In this document: in pieces, positions 1-7,558 of the stretch
Layout of the letters: each line of letters begins with the position of its first letter
Numbering within the stretch: position 1 is the stretch's first letter
Assembly: GCA_945867245.1 (NCBI GenBank)
Contig: CAMBHQ010000011.1
Coordinates: forward strand, 1 to 12,426
Direction of reading: 5' to 3'
DNA from: an uncultured Porphyromonas sp.
Lineage (GTDB): Bacteria > Bacteroidota > Bacteroidia > Bacteroidales > Porphyromonadaceae
Length of the DNA: 12,426 nt
Program-made: the position numbers and the translations under genes
The notes under the pieces: model-generated
What the model was told of the DNA's origin: nothing
What the model saw: the letters and a program-made list of their open reading frames with translations, nothing else
Databases searched by the model: none

Positions 1-120
1 AGCCCGCAGTGGTCAGTGGCTAGTGGTCGGTGGTCAGTGGGGCGGGCGGAGCCCGCAGTGGTCAGTTGCGTGCGCCAGCCCACTGATCACTGCCCACTGA
101 TCACTGATCTCCGCCCACTA
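1..120. repeat. Heptamer/palindrome element A
   Basis: The left arm has five tandem 7-bp units of the form YRGTGGY at 7-41. A 14-bp GC-rich module (GCGGGCGGAGCCCG, 42-55) follows, then two more units (56-69; the second is CAGTTGC). The core GTGCGCCA lies at 70-77. After one extra G, the right arm has units of the opposite sense at 79-120 (CCCACTG, ATCACTG, and a degenerate ATCTCCG at 107-113), ending with CCCACTA. Bases 1-6 (AGCCCG) match the end of another GC module, so the element probably continues left of the window. Left and right arms can pair into a long imperfect hairpin around the core. The last three bases are the stop codon of the minus-strand receptor gene. Transcription entering from that gene would run through the whole structure. 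Confidence 0.85.
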
Positions 121-2580
121 AAAGCGGAAAGTCGTATTAAACGTGATATTGCGTGGAGCGCCAGGGAAGACCCATGTCTTATTGAGTGCACCTGTCCAGT
201 ATGTGCTGTTAAGGAGGTTATTCACCTTGAGGGCGAAGTCTAGGCGACTGCCTGCTGGGCGATAGCCGATGACGGCATCTACTACTGTGTAGGCAGGTAG
301 CATCAGGCTGCGTTCGTACCACGATAGACGCTCGCTGCTGTGCTGAGCGCCTAGGCCGAGGCTAAGTCCTCTGAGCGCTGTCGTGGGAGCGAAGCTGTAC
401 TTCATCCACAGGCTGGCGTTGTGTCGTGGGGCGGCCTCCTTGCGTGCGCCTACTAGCTCGGGGTTGGCATCGGCCGTGATACGGGCATCTAGGTAGCTGT
501 AGGCAGCGCTGAGCTGTAGCTCGGGCGTGATGTATCCGGCTAGCTCTAGCTCAATGCCTCGGCTGCGGTCCGAGCCACGCAGGCTGTACTTATCGTCGTC
601 CTCCTTCATCAGGATATTGCGCTGCTTGACCTCGAAGAGGGATACCGTCCCCTTGAGTCGTCCGCCCAATAGCTCGGCCTTGGCCCCTAGCTCGATGAGC
701 TGACTGCGCAGAGGGTCGAAGTGTATGGACGCCTGCTCGCTGATGTTGTTGCCGAGTACGGGCATATTCTCGAAGGCCTGCGACTGAGGCTGGAAGCCCT
801 CTAGATACGTGCCATAGAGGCTCCACTCCTTGCTCAGGGCGTAGGATAGCCCTATGCGTGGGAGTAGTACACGGTGCGTGGCGTGGCTCTCCTGTGCCGA
901 GCCTATATTCTGTCGCTCGTCTACGTGCTCGGCTCTCAGCCCTAGTATCAGGTGCAGTGGCCCCCACTGCGTGAGGTGCTGTAGGTAGGCCGACTGGCTG
1001 TGGAAGCGCTGTATGGGGAGCGCTGTGGGGCGGAGGTTGTAGTTGTTGCTGGTCTTGAGCTCGTTGCCACTGCCGTTGAGGTCAAAGAATCCGCCGAGGC
1101 TCTTCTCTATCTCTACGCCTTGATAGGTGATGTACACGGGCGAGCCGTCGGCATTGGTCTCTACGCCACGGGCCTGATACTGGCCGTTGCCCTTAGGCTT
1201 ATTCAGTAGGTTGCTGTCGTAGCCTAGGACGGTCGTATGCTTGCTGTTGCCGAGTGTCCAGTCGTAGGTGAGGTAGGCTGTGAGGGCATCTGTGAGCCAG
1301 TTCTGACTGCGCTCCTAGTAGCGTAGCTGTATGAGGTTGGGCAGGCTCTCGCCAGCACGGTTGCGCACGTAGCGGTTGTTGGTGCGGTGCTCCTTCATAT
1401 CCTCTATCCAGAGCTCTTTGAGGTACTGCGCATTGAGCTTGAGCCCCCGAGCTAAGTGCTGACTGAGGCTAAGCGTGGCCACGAGGTCCTGCGTATGGTA
1501 GTAGTCTGTGGCGGCGCCCATAGACATAGAGATGGGCGTCTTGAGGAGGTCTTCGCGCGTCTTGGTGTCGCCGAAGGTGGGTTGCCCACGGTCTAGCTTG
1601 CCACGGATATTGCTGTAGTTGAGCTCTAGGTTGATAGCCGTCTCGGCATTGGGGATATAGCTGATGCTAGGGGCTATTAGTAGGCTGTTGTTTTCGATGA
1701 GGTCTCGGTAGCTTTTGGCCTGCTGAGCGCCCACATTCAGGCGATAGAGTAGGCTACCCTCCTCGTTGATAGGACCGGTGAAGTCGAGCCCCGCACGCAC
1801 TGTGCCCCAGCTACCGAGGGCCATATTGACCTCACGTAGGCGCTCCCGCAGGGGCTTTTTGGTTACCATATTGATAGTCCCACCAGGGTCGGCACTAGAG
1901 AGGCTTATCGAGCCCGGCCCTTTGATGACCTCTACACGCTCTATATGCTGTACCAGGGGCTGAGCGAAGTAGATTTGATTGGTGCGCAGGCCGTTGAGTA
2001 CCTGCCCGTGTGCATTCTGTGTGATGCCACGGATATTGAAGTGGTTGTAGAATCCTATCTGCTGTACACTGCTAGCGCCCTTGACGGCATCTGCTAGCTG
2101 ATAGGCCTGTCGGTCCTGTATGAGCTCTTTGGTGATGGTAGAGACAGCGGCCGAGAGGTCTTTGTTTCGGATGGGTATCTTGGTACTGGAGTAGGAGTAG
2201 TCGCTATTGTAGTCACGTCTGGCACGCCCTACTATCTCTACGCCCATGAGCTCGGCGCTGAGCTCGGGTAGTACGATGGTATCTAGCTGTAGAGTCTCGT
2301 CCTTGCCGAGGGCTAGGCTGAGGGTATAGCTCTGATGGCCGATATAGCTCAGGCGTAGCTGGTGCGCACCGCTCTCGGGGCAGCGCAGGGCGAAGTGTCC
2401 GCTCTGGTCGCTCACCATGCCCGATACCTGCCGTTTGCCGTGCAGGAGGGTGGCATTGACGCCTACGAGGGGCTTCTTTTGGGCATCGACGACGACGCCA
2501 CGGACGATGCTCTGTGCCGAGAGGCCTAGGGCGCAGGATGCCGAGAGGCTTAGGCAAAGAATAGATTTGAGGGTCTTCAT
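118..2580 (-). pseudogene. TonB-dependent siderophore-type receptor, interrupted by one in-frame TAG
   Basis: This is an outer-membrane TonB-gated channel for a metal chelate such as a siderophore. The reading frame has 820 positions plus the terminal stop and a single internal TAG at codon 422 (1315-1317). The frame stays open on both sides, so this is a point nonsense change and not a frameshift. Residues 1-23 are a signal peptide (MKTLKSILCLSLSASCALG). About 24-105 form a carboxypeptidase-regulatory-like domain (IVRGVVVDAQKKPLVGVNA). A TonB-box-like ELMGVEIVG follows. The plug covers roughly 125-235, with NIRGITQNAHG, VEVIKGPGSISL and GGTINMVTKKPL. The rest is beta-barrel ending in NITFNTTFRF, an aromatic C-terminus proper to outer-membrane proteins. 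The length suits a complete receptor. As written, translation gives a 421-residue product with a partial barrel, probably non-functional. A GTG at 1137 could restart the C-terminal part but would lack a signal peptide. It lies 12 nt downstream of an ABC ATPase gene, probably in the same transcript. The substrate is not known. A sequencing error could explain the TAG. Confidence 0.85.
1315..1317 (-). other. Premature in-frame TAG in the receptor gene
   Basis: The minus strand reads ...CGC TAC TAG GAG CGC AGT CAG AAC TGG... The residues before (NLIQLRY) and after (ERSQNWLTDALTAYLTYDW) continue one barrel. A CAG-to-TAG transition (Gln) is the simplest origin. Other genes here (AAA ATPase, transglycosylase, kinase) end in TAG, so TAG acts as an ordinary stop in this genome. 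Confidence 0.9.
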
Positions 2581-2592
2581 ATGAGTTTTGGT

Positions 2593-3285
2593 TTAGATGG
2601 TTTTCAGATAGAGAGCCTGCAATTCTTCGGCCGAGATGCTGTCGGTATGGGCTTCGTAGACGAGTTGCCCAGCGCGCATGATGCCGATGCGCGAGCCTAT
2701 GCCCACGGCATTGAATATATCGTGCGTAGCCATCAGGATGCCCACACCCTCGCCTCCTAGGGCACGGCAGAGCTCGGCGAACTCTACCGAGGCCTTGGGG
2801 TCTAGGCCCGAGGTGGGCTCGTCCATCAGGATGTAACTGGCTTTTTTGCCTAGGGCGATAGCGATGCCGACCTTCTGGCTCATGCCCTTGGAATAAGTCG
2901 CTAGGGGTCTTCGCCAGGCGGTCTCAGGTAGCTGAACGCGTCTGAGGAGGGCGCTGAGCTCGTCCTCGCTATAGCGATAGCCCGCTAGGCGGCTAAAGAA
3001 GTCGAGGTTCTCTAGCCCCGTTAGCTCGCCATAGAGCTGTACGACCTCGGGTATATAGGCTATGCGATGGGCGACGGCCTGTCGTTCGTTGGCGGGGTGT
3101 CCGTCGATGAGGGCCTGTCCGCTAGAGGGCTCTAGGAGTCCGAGGAAGATGTTGATGGTGGTGGTTTTGCCGGCGCCGTTCTGTCCGAGGAGGCAGAATA
3201 TCTCGCCTGGGGCAAGCGTAAGGTTGAGTTTATCGAGCGCTAGGTGTTCGCCGTAGCTTTTCGATAGGTCTATAGCCTGTAGCAT
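2593..3285 (-). CDS. ABC transporter ATP-binding protein (ABC-2/NosF-like exporter type)
   Basis: This is a 230-residue cytoplasmic nucleotide-binding subunit of an ABC transporter. Walker A is GQNGAGKT (34-41) and the Q-loop lies around IPEVVQLYGELTGLEN (78-93). The signature motif is SKGMSQ (132-137) in place of LSGGQ, which is common in the CcmA/NosF/ABC-2 branch. Walker B is ILMDEP (152-157, Asp155/Glu156), the D-loop is SGLD, and the switch His is His188 in MATHD. Length is normal for a stand-alone ATPase. No membrane subunit is encoded beside it in this window; a partner permease may lie left of position 1, beyond the receptor gene. The receptor starts 12 nt after the stop, so the two are probably co-transcribed and coupled to envelope transport. 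The ATG at 3283-3285 is preceded by an AT-rich leader without a Shine-Dalgarno site. Family assignment is firm; the substrate is unknown. Confidence 0.93.
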   Translation of the reverse strand: MLQAIDLSKSYGEHLALDKLNLTLAPGEIFCLLGQNGAGKTTTINIFLGLLEPSSGQALIDGHPANERQAVAHRIAYIPEVVQLYGELTGLENLDFFSRLAGYRYSEDELSALLRRVQLPETAWRRPLATYSKGMSQKVGIAIALGKKASYILMDEPTSGLDPKASVEFAELCRALGGEGVGILMATHDIFNAVGIGSRIGIMRAGQLVYEAHTDSISAEELQALYLKTI

Positions 3286-3330
3286 ATAATACTAAGTAGG
3301 TATCGTGAGTTTGAATGGTTTGGTTCGGCA

Positions 3331-3338
3331 CAAAGGTA
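3331..3338 (-). promoter_or_regulatory. Predicted -7 box for the ABC ATPase-receptor operon
   Basis: The minus strand reads TACCTTTG, an exact match to the Bacteroidetes primary-sigma -7 consensus TAnnTTTG. It is about 45 nt upstream of the ATPase start codon. No clear -33 TTTG is visible at the usual distance; that position falls at the edge of the adjacent heptamer repeat. Confidence 0.55.
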
Positions 3339-3346
3339 GTGATTAT

Positions 3347-3484
3347 TGGTGGTTGGTGGCTAGTGGGGCGGGCAGAGCCCGCAGTGGTCAGTGGTCAGTG
3401 AACAGTGGTCAGTGAACAGTGGTCAGTTGCTGGCGCACGCACGATACTAGCCACTGCCCACTGCCCACTGATCACTAGCCCTCG
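3347..3484. repeat. Heptamer/palindrome element B
   Basis: The left arm has three YRGTGGY-type units (3347-3367), then the 14-bp module GCGGGCAGAGCCCG (3368-3381). Seven further units follow in perfect register (3382-3430), two of them CAGTGAA and the last CAGTTGC. The core TGGCGCAC lies at 3431-3438. An 11-nt non-repeat stretch separates it from right-arm units of opposite sense (3450-3477: GCCACTG, CCCACTG twice, ATCACTA), and a degenerate unit follows to 3484. It sits between the divergent ABC-receptor operon and dnaK, directly upstream of the predicted ABC promoter. Confidence 0.85.
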
Positions 3485-3500
3485 CCTACCGAGTCGACGA

Positions 3501-3569
3501 TCGTCCGCCTATTAGGTGGCCACTCGTCCGCCTAATAGGTGGCCACTTGTCTGCCTATTAGGTGGCCAC
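3501..3569. repeat. Three 23-bp tandem repeats upstream of dnaK
   Basis: Three head-to-tail copies lie at 3501-3523, 3524-3546 and 3547-3569, with no spacer. Each contains the 9-bp palindrome CCTA(T/A)TAGG followed by the perfect 8-bp palindrome GTGGCCAC. Copy 2 differs from copy 1 only at the central base of the first palindrome (T to A), which keeps the symmetry. Copy 3 has two C-to-T changes outside the palindromes. Conservation is concentrated in the dyads, which suggests protein-binding sites. They lie about 63-131 bp upstream of the sigma-54-like motif for dnaK. Confidence 0.9.
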
Positions 3570-3582
3570 GAACCCTCCTAAG

Positions 3583-3618
3583 CTGACAGTCTGCTGACAC
3601 TATGGCAGGGGCTGTCAG
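3583..3618. promoter_or_regulatory. CTGACAG/CTGTCAG inverted repeat upstream of dnaK
   Basis: CTGACAG (3583-3589) and CTGTCAG (3612-3618) form a perfect 7-bp inverted repeat with a 22-bp spacer. A second GCTGACA copy (3593-3599) lies exactly 11 bp after the first (3582-3588), about one helical turn. The position just upstream of the dnaK promoter motif suggests an activator or repressor site. The regulator is unknown. Confidence 0.45.
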
Positions 3619-3631
3619 TTTGCTCTCCCTG

Positions 3632-3646
3632 TGGCACGTCCTTTGT
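3632..3646 (+). promoter_or_regulatory. Sigma-54-like -24/-12 promoter for dnaK
   Basis: TGGCACG, four bases, then TTGT matches the RpoN consensus TGGCACG-N4-TTGC at every fixed position but the last (T for C of the -12 GC). The implied start is near 3658, giving a leader of about 80 nt. The alternative primary-sigma -7 box fits less well: CTTTG is present but the upstream TA is absent. Assignment is from motif only. Confidence 0.45.
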
Positions 3647-3656
3647 CTTACTAGGG

Positions 3657-3691
3657 GCGTAGGGACGAGCTACAGAGCCTAAGCCCTACGC
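3657..3691 (+). promoter_or_regulatory. Hairpin at the predicted 5' end of the dnaK mRNA
   Basis: GCGTAGGG (3657-3664) pairs perfectly with CCCTACGC (3684-3691); an inner GCT/AGC pair may extend the stem. The hairpin begins at about the start site implied by the upstream motif. It ends 47 nt before the dnaK ATG, so it does not cover the translation start. Its position fits an mRNA-stabilising 5' hairpin better than a thermosensor over the start codon. Confidence 0.4.
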
Positions 3692-3738
3692 AGTATATAA
3701 TTAGTAGAAACAAAGAATAAACAAAAACATAATAAGCA

Positions 3739-5637
<1,899 letters not shown>

Positions 5638-5644
5638 GGTTTAG

Positions 5645-5722
5645 GAGTGGTCGGTGGTCAGTGGTCGGTGGCTAGTGGCGTGCGCCAGCCACTGACCACT
5701 AGCCACTGATCACCAGCCACTA
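5645..5722. repeat. Heptamer/palindrome element C (5 + core + 5)
   Basis: This is the cleanest member of the family. Five tandem units of the YRGTGGY type (5645-5679; the first is GAGTGGT) are followed by the 8-bp core GTGCGCCA (5680-5687). Five tandem units of opposite sense (5688-5722, for example GCCACTG and ACCACTA) follow, for 35 + 8 + 35 bp without one base out of register. The arms can fold, with wobbles, into a long hairpin with the core as loop. It starts 7 nt after the dnaK stop codon and its last base is the first base of the dnaK terminator hairpin. Confidence 0.92.
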
Positions 5723-5756
5723 TAGCCCCTGTGCCATGATCTGGCACAGGGGCTAT
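5722..5756 (+). terminator. Perfect 15-bp hairpin, probable dnaK terminator
   Basis: ATAGCCCCTGTGCCA (5722-5736) and its exact complement (5742-5756) are separated by the 5-nt loop TGATC. The stem is GC-rich and follows dnaK, but only a weak pyrimidine run follows (CTACCTTTGC), so intrinsic termination may be inefficient. That same run contains the -7 box of the next gene. An operator or RNA-stability role is also possible. Confidence 0.6.
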
Positions 5757-5757
5757 C

Positions 5758-5765
5758 TACCTTTG
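5758..5765 (+). promoter_or_regulatory. Predicted -7 box for the AAA ATPase gene
   Basis: TACCTTTG matches the Bacteroidetes -7 consensus TAnnTTTG and lies 31 nt before the AAA ATPase start codon. The -33 region would fall within the preceding 15-bp hairpin and shows no clear TTTG. Extrusion or occupancy of that hairpin could affect initiation. Confidence 0.55.
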
Positions 5766-5796
5766 CACGTGATCGGAATAGTACAGAGAAAAACGT

Positions 5797-7455
5797 ATGG
5801 AAACGAAGAAGAGACAGAGGGCCACACTGACGCTGATAGAGGCCCTAGACAAGATCCTAGAGCATGCCAAAGGTTCACAGCTAAAAGCCCCTTTTTATCG
5901 CAAGGTCAAGCGCTATACAAACTATATAGCGGAGCGGCTGGAGCTCTCGCCTGAGGAGAGTGTCGTACTCGCTTTGTTTGTAAACAACTCACAGTCTAGG
6001 GCGATACAGTTTAGCGACTTTCAGGGCTATCTCGACTGCCGTATGACGCAGATGTTCGGTCTACTCAATGCGGTAGATACGCTCGTAGAGCGCGAGTACA
6101 TCTACAGATCTACTCGGCACAAAGAAGTCCACTATCGTATGCCGAGCGAGTTTATAGACGCTATCCGCCGAGATGAAGTCTACACACTCCCTGCTACGAT
6201 AGGCTTGACGCTCGTGGAGCTATTCTCGGCCTTCAAACACCTATTCGAGTTAATCGACAATGGGGAGCTCGAATGGTATGACCTCAAAAGCCGTGTGATG
6301 GATATCTTGGCTGAGAACACACAGCTAGCATTCTGCCGAGATTTGCTAGACCTTGAGCTGAGTACCTACGACACCCTCTTGTTTGTCTTTATGGCACATA
6401 GGTTGGTCAATTTGGGGGACGCACAGATATCGATAAGGCACGATTTGGATGATATCTTCCCCGAGACCTATGAGCTAGTCTCCGTGGTCAATTCGCTCAA
6501 GCAAGGCTATTCGGGGCTTGTAAAGCATGGCCTTGTAGCCTTTTGCTTCGAAGATGGCTTTGCCAACAAAGAGGAGTGGTCTCTCACGGCCCTGGCCAAG
6601 CAATCGTTTCTGTCTGAGCTGTCTTACATAGACGCTGCGGACATTATCAAGAGCAAGGATATTATACAATCCGAGAGTATCAACCCCAAGACTCTGTATT
6701 ACCCCCTCGAGGTAGAGGAGCAGGTAAGCAACCTGGAGCGCTTACTCAGAGATGAGAACTATCAGGCCGTCAGAGCACGCCTCCGAGCCGAGGGCTATCG
6801 TACAGGCTTTACCTGCCTGCTCTATGGCCAGCCAGGGACGGGGAAGACGGAGACGGTCCTACAGATAGCTCGCCGTACGGGCAGAGACCTTATTCAGGTG
6901 AATATCTCAGAGATTAAGAGCAAGTGGGTGGGGGAGAGTGAGCAGAATATCAAGAAGGTATTCGATAGCTACCGTACACTAGTAGCCAAAAGGCCCTTGA
7001 CTCCCATCCTACTTTTTAACGAGGCTGACGCCATTATCAATATGCGTCAAGAGCAAGCTAATAGTGCCGTGGACAAAATGGAGAACAGCATACAGGATAT
7101 CATCTTGCAGGAGATGGAGAGCTTGGAGGGTATCCTGATTGCTACGACCAATCTAGCGAGCAATCTAGACAAGGCCTTCGAGCGTCGCTTTTTGTATAAA
7201 ATAGAGTTCAGTAAGCCTACGCTTGAGACCCGTATGGCTATTTGGCGAGAGATGTTGCCCTCACTCCAAAAAGCGGAAGTCCGAGAGCTGGCCGAAGCCT
7301 ATCCTTTCACCGGAGGACAGATAGAGAATATCGCTAGGCACTACACTATCGATAGTATCCTCTATGGTGCGGATGGCGATATCCTCACACGTCTACATAA
7401 GCACTGCCGAACAGAAGTGCTCAACCGCAAGAGTATGGGGAGGATTGGTTTTTAG
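5797..7455 (+). CDS. AAA+ ATPase with a large N-terminal domain, substrate unknown
   Basis: This is a 552-residue single-ring AAA+ protein. The N-terminal ~310 residues are mostly helical and not a domain I can name; the segment around SPEESVVLALFVNNSQSRAI suggests a winged-helix-like fold. The C-terminal AAA module has Walker A GQPGTGKT (344-351) and a classical-AAA pore-loop segment SKWVGESEQN, typical of enzymes that thread or remodel proteins. Walker B is ILLFNEADAI, with Asn408 in place of the usual Asp before catalytic Glu409. Sensor 1 is IATTN and the arginine-finger region is AFERRF. It ends with a small lid domain (FTGGQIENIARHY). No signal peptide or membrane segment is visible, so it should be cytosolic. 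The ATG at 5797 follows an A-rich leader and its own -7 box. It lies downstream of dnaK but appears to be a separate unit; a link to protein quality control is only suggestive. The TAG stop is the start of a heptamer repeat. Confidence 0.88.
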   Translation: METKKRQRATLTLIEALDKILEHAKGSQLKAPFYRKVKRYTNYIAERLELSPEESVVLALFVNNSQSRAIQFSDFQGYLDCRMTQMFGLLNAVDTLVEREYIYRSTRHKEVHYRMPSEFIDAIRRDEVYTLPATIGLTLVELFSAFKHLFELIDNGELEWYDLKSRVMDILAENTQLAFCRDLLDLELSTYDTLLFVFMAHRLVNLGDAQISIRHDLDDIFPETYELVSVVNSLKQGYSGLVKHGLVAFCFEDGFANKEEWSLTALAKQSFLSELSYIDAADIIKSKDIIQSESINPKTLYYPLEVEEQVSNLERLLRDENYQAVRARLRAEGYRTGFTCLLYGQPGTGKTETVLQIARRTGRDLIQVNISEIKSKWVGESEQNIKKVFDSYRTLVAKRPLTPILLFNEADAIINMRQEQANSAVDKMENSIQDIILQEMESLEGILIATTNLASNLDKAFERRFLYKIEFSKPTLETRMAIWREMLPSLQKAEVRELAEAYPFTGGQIENIARHYTIDSILYGADGDILTRLHKHCRTEVLNRKSMGRIGF

Positions 7456-7516
7456 TGGGCAGTGGCTGGCGCACACCACTGATTACTGTCCACTGCCCAC
7501 TAGCCATTGTCCACTA
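7453..7516. repeat. Heptamer/palindrome element D, overlapping the AAA gene stop codon
   Basis: Two units (TAGTGGG and CAGTGGC, 7453-7466) precede the core TGGCGCAC (7467-7474), the exact reverse complement of the core in elements A and C. Six tandem opposite-sense units follow in perfect register (7475-7516). TAGTGGGCAGTGG (7453-7465) and CCACTGCCCACTA (7490-7502) form a perfect 13-bp inverted repeat. Bases 7453-7455 (TAG) are the stop codon of the AAA ATPase gene. The hairpin could terminate that transcript. Confidence 0.9.
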
Positions 7517-7524
7517 TAAATACC

Positions 7525-7532
7525 TATCTTTG
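7525..7532 (+). promoter_or_regulatory. Predicted -7 box for the DJ-1/mltF/kinase operon
   Basis: TATCTTTG matches TAnnTTTG and lies 26 nt before the start codon of the DJ-1-family gene. A TTG at 7507-7509 is present but only 15 bp upstream, shorter than the usual spacing, and it lies inside the last heptamers of element D. Confidence 0.5.
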
Positions 7533-7558
7533 TCCCATATAGATAAGCATATTAGACC

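Noticed and set aside
1..120. Insertion sequence end
   Set aside because: No transposase coding sequence and no target-site duplication could be seen; the arms are heptamer arrays and not classical terminal inverted repeats. A non-autonomous mobile origin remains open.
16..243. 75-codon plus-strand open frame at the left edge
   Set aside because: It runs through the heptamer repeat and then antisense to the receptor 3' end; the composition is that of repeat DNA read as protein.
590..967. 125-codon frame overlapping the receptor on the same strand in another phase
   Set aside because: Arg/Ala/Thr-rich shadow of the receptor reading frame; the receptor frame carries recognisable barrel and C-terminal motifs.
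1315..1317. TAG recoding (Gln or pyrrolysine) in the receptor
   Set aside because: At least three intact genes here terminate at TAG and no recoding structure is seen downstream; a nonsense mutation or sequencing error is simpler.
3382..3430. CRISPR-like short repeats
   Set aside because: Units are 7 bp, directly abutting and without unique spacers; the whole is an inverted repeat. No cas gene is present.
3602..3682. 26-codon open frame upstream of dnaK
   Set aside because: It lies across the inverted repeat, the sigma-54-like motif and the predicted start site, so it is unlikely to be transcribed as a gene.
5736..5954. Small plus-strand frame overlapping the AAA gene start
   Set aside because: It begins in the terminator loop and runs out of phase within the AAA gene; no independent support.
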